Positions 62,920-64,000 of a stretch of DNA of 64,000 nucleotides are shown here, one piece after another. Origin of the DNA: Symbiodinium kawagutii. Taxonomy: Eukaryota; Sar; Dinophyceae; Suessiales; Symbiodiniaceae. The DNA is taken from positions 268,978 to 332,977 of the forward strand of contig VSDK01015564.1 in assembly GCA_009767595.1 (NCBI GenBank), given 5' to 3'. The first letter of the stretch is position 1. Each line of letters opens with the position of its first letter. Both the position numbers and the translations under genes were made by a program. The notes beneath the pieces were generated by a model, which saw nothing but the letters and a program-made list of their open reading frames with translations, ran no database searches and was not told the origin of the DNA.

Positions 62920-62951
62920 AGTAATTTCATATAATAATATGAGAAATTACT
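62920..62951. terminator. Second intergenic hairpin
   Basis: AGTAATTTCATAT pairs with ATATGAGAAATTACT (one bulge). It begins 10 bases after the stop of the 137-codon gene on the minus strand. Confidence 0.55.
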
Positions 62952-62961
62952 ATATGAAATT

Positions 62962-63375
62962 TCAATCCATTAATTTGTATTTGGCACGGCGTTGCCCTGA
63001 TGGGTCTAAAGACCCGTCCCCATCTTTTGTAATTCTATAGAATTCCAGTGTTTGCTCTTTTGGTTGCTTTATCTTGCCATCATTCAACATTTTTAGATAC
63101 TGTCCTTGTTTGGTTTCATAACTGCCTGCTGGTCTGCCAATGCCTTTTTTATTGAATGCCTCTTCCACTTTTGCCTTTTCTTCATCAGCATCCACGGGTT
63201 TCACAGTCATCGCCGTTCCAATCTTCTTATCAATCTCTTCTAACTTTGCTAATACTAATTTCACCTGCTTAGCATATTTAGTGAATTTATCCATCATCTC
63301 TTTCATTTCACTGGTTTTGTCATCTCGGCTTCGCCCAGATGAGGCAATCGCGTCATCTCCACTACTTGAAGTCAT
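62962..63375 (-). CDS. Hypothetical protein, 137 residues, viral-like cluster
   Basis: Intact ORF starting at ATG. Ser/Asp-rich N-terminus, a charged coiled-coil-like segment at 22-52 (MKEMMDKFTKYAKQVKLVLA), then GIGRPAGSYETKQGQYL at 78-94, which contains an AT-hook-like Gly-Arg-Pro core, followed by GKIKQPKEQTLEFYRI. I recall similar GRPxGSYE...KQPKExTLEYY strings in hypothetical proteins of algal viruses but cannot name a family. Possible DNA binding. Same strand as its neighbours and followed by two hairpins. Confidence 0.65.
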   Translation of the reverse strand: MTSSSGDDAIASSGRSRDDKTSEMKEMMDKFTKYAKQVKLVLAKLEEIDKKIGTAMTVKPVDADEEKAKVEEAFNKKGIGRPAGSYETKQGQYLKMLNDGKIKQPKEQTLEFYRITKDGDGSLDPSGQRRAKYKLMD

Positions 63376-63479
63376 ATATTATATATTTAGATATTTATTT
63401 ATTAAAATATTTAAATATTTATTTATGAACATGAAGTGCGTTTAAGACTACTCTTTAAGTATGTTTGTATTTTATTTTT
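63376..63479. other. AT-rich intergenic spacer
   Basis: Contains the perfect 16-bp palindrome AAATATTTAAATATTT and ATTTATTTAT words; likely holds the promoter of the 137-codon gene. Confidence 0.4.
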
Positions 63480-63665
63480 TCAACTTTCTTTTTTAACATA
63501 TCTATTACATTTAGCATATTCAATAATTAATTTCATGGTTTCAAGTGTATATTTACAACATATTTTTATTTTATTATCTTTAATTACAGGATATTTATTA
63601 TCGTCTTCTATTCTATTTTCTATCTCTTCAACTGCTTCTACATACATATAATACTCAGCATCCAT
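63480..63665 (-). CDS. Hypothetical small acidic protein, 61 residues
   Basis: ATG-started minus-strand ORF (MDAEYYMYVEAVEEIENRIE) with an acidic helical N-half and a more basic C-half containing two Cys (IKICCKYTLE). No family recognised. Its spacing and strand fit the compact cluster. Confidence 0.5.
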   Translation of the reverse strand: MDAEYYMYVEAVEEIENRIEDDNKYPVIKDNKIKICCKYTLETMKLIIEYAKCNRYVKKES

Positions 63666-63667
63666 TA

Positions 63668-63708
63668 TAATAATTAGATGATATGTTTTTAATATATAAT
63701 CTAATTAT
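63668..63708. terminator. Intergenic inverted repeat
   Basis: TAATTAGAT and ATCTAATTA (9 bp) separated by about 19 AT-rich bases, between the 77- and 61-codon ORFs. Weaker than the hairpins at 62.9 kb. Confidence 0.4.
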
Positions 63709-63938
63709 ACATGCACGATGCTTGCTTGGGGAGAAAGGGACTTATGACTTAGGGTCGCATCGGCAGATGCCTCGCGGGGCATCCGCGTCTCAAAAGATGA
63801 ATTCGTGAAACAGACAACAACTGGCGCTTGATTTCTTCTATTGCTTGAATGAATTAACTGTTCTGCAGTCTTATGCTGGGTATATGGCAGTCTGTTCCAA
63901 ATCCCGCGACACCCTTTCAAGAAGATAAGATATGCCAT
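63705..63938 (-). CDS. Hypothetical protein, 77 residues
   Basis: Minus-strand ORF from ATG (MAYLIFLKGCRGIWNRLPYT). GC-richer than its neighbours and with no recognised domain. It continues the all-minus arrangement but could be chance. AT-rich DNA follows to the window end. Confidence 0.35.
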   Translation of the reverse strand: MAYLIFLKGCRGIWNRLPYTQHKTAEQLIHSSNRRNQAPVVVCFTNSSFETRMPREASADATLSHKSLSPQASIVHV

Positions 63939-64000
63939 TACAATATATACTATAAATTAATTTCTTAAATAAATATATTTATGAATAAATTAGATGTTCC

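Overview
The window looks like nuclear DNA of a dinoflagellate, most likely of the Symbiodiniaceae. The reasons are: one intact gene joins a ubiquitin-like domain to ankyrin repeats, a combination typical of that group; a DIRS-type retroelement carries its own cytosine-5 DNA methyltransferase, a capture I recall being reported for dinoflagellate and charophyte retroelements; plausible spliced-leader acceptor sites lie just upstream of the two best genes; and the intergenic or intronic sequence is packed with short terminal-inverted-repeat (TIR) elements and degenerate AACCAT/ATGGTT low-complexity DNA. I see no prokaryotic operons, no rRNA and no convincing tRNA.

Layout. (1) 1-32.5 kb and 39.9-54.1 kb are mostly repeat DNA. 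At least seven families of 80-210 bp TIR elements recur, one of them about 20 times, among microsatellites and long AC-rich or GT-rich low-complexity blocks. Short GC-richer, exon-like islands (75-210 bp) are scattered through it. Several sit exactly where the low-complexity sequence switches from CCA-rich (left) to TGG-rich (right), so the DNA between islands tends to be self-complementary end to end. (2) 32,599-39,888 is a 7.3-kb DIRS-like (tyrosine-recombinase) retroelement on the minus strand with split direct repeats (A1 ... B1-A2 ... B2), a gag-like gene, reverse transcriptase, an RNase H split by an inserted cytosine-5 methyltransferase, and a tyrosine recombinase. Two single-base frame changes, two in-frame stops and an assembly gap interrupt it. 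(3) 54,746-55,384 holds the ubiquitin-like/ankyrin gene (minus). (4) 57.4-59.34 kb is AACC-rich DNA ending in a 27-copy, 22-bp satellite with 8-unit higher-order structure. (5) 59.35-61.69 kb holds an A/C-rich strand-biased segment and an intact, intronless 584-codon gene with an internal ubiquitin-like domain ending in Gly-Gly. (6) 62.2-64.0 kb is a strikingly AT-rich, compact, all-minus-strand gene cluster with hairpins between genes. It includes a small cytosine-5 methyltransferase of the type seen in phages and algal DNA viruses, broken by one base. It reads as an integrated viral segment continuing beyond the right end.

How the parts relate. The retroelement is a self-contained module: gag-like particle protein, RT/RNase H for cDNA synthesis, a methyltransferase of unknown benefit to the element, and a recombinase acting on the B1/A2 junction. 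It lies inside what looks like one intron or intergenic unit, because the surrounding GT-rich (31.1-31.6 kb) and AC-rich (40.4-40.8 kb) arms continue on each side. The viral-like cluster differs in base composition, gene density and terminator style from everything to its left. Whether the 584-codon gene belongs to it or to the host is unresolved. Most other open frames are chance products of the repeat DNA and are not listed.
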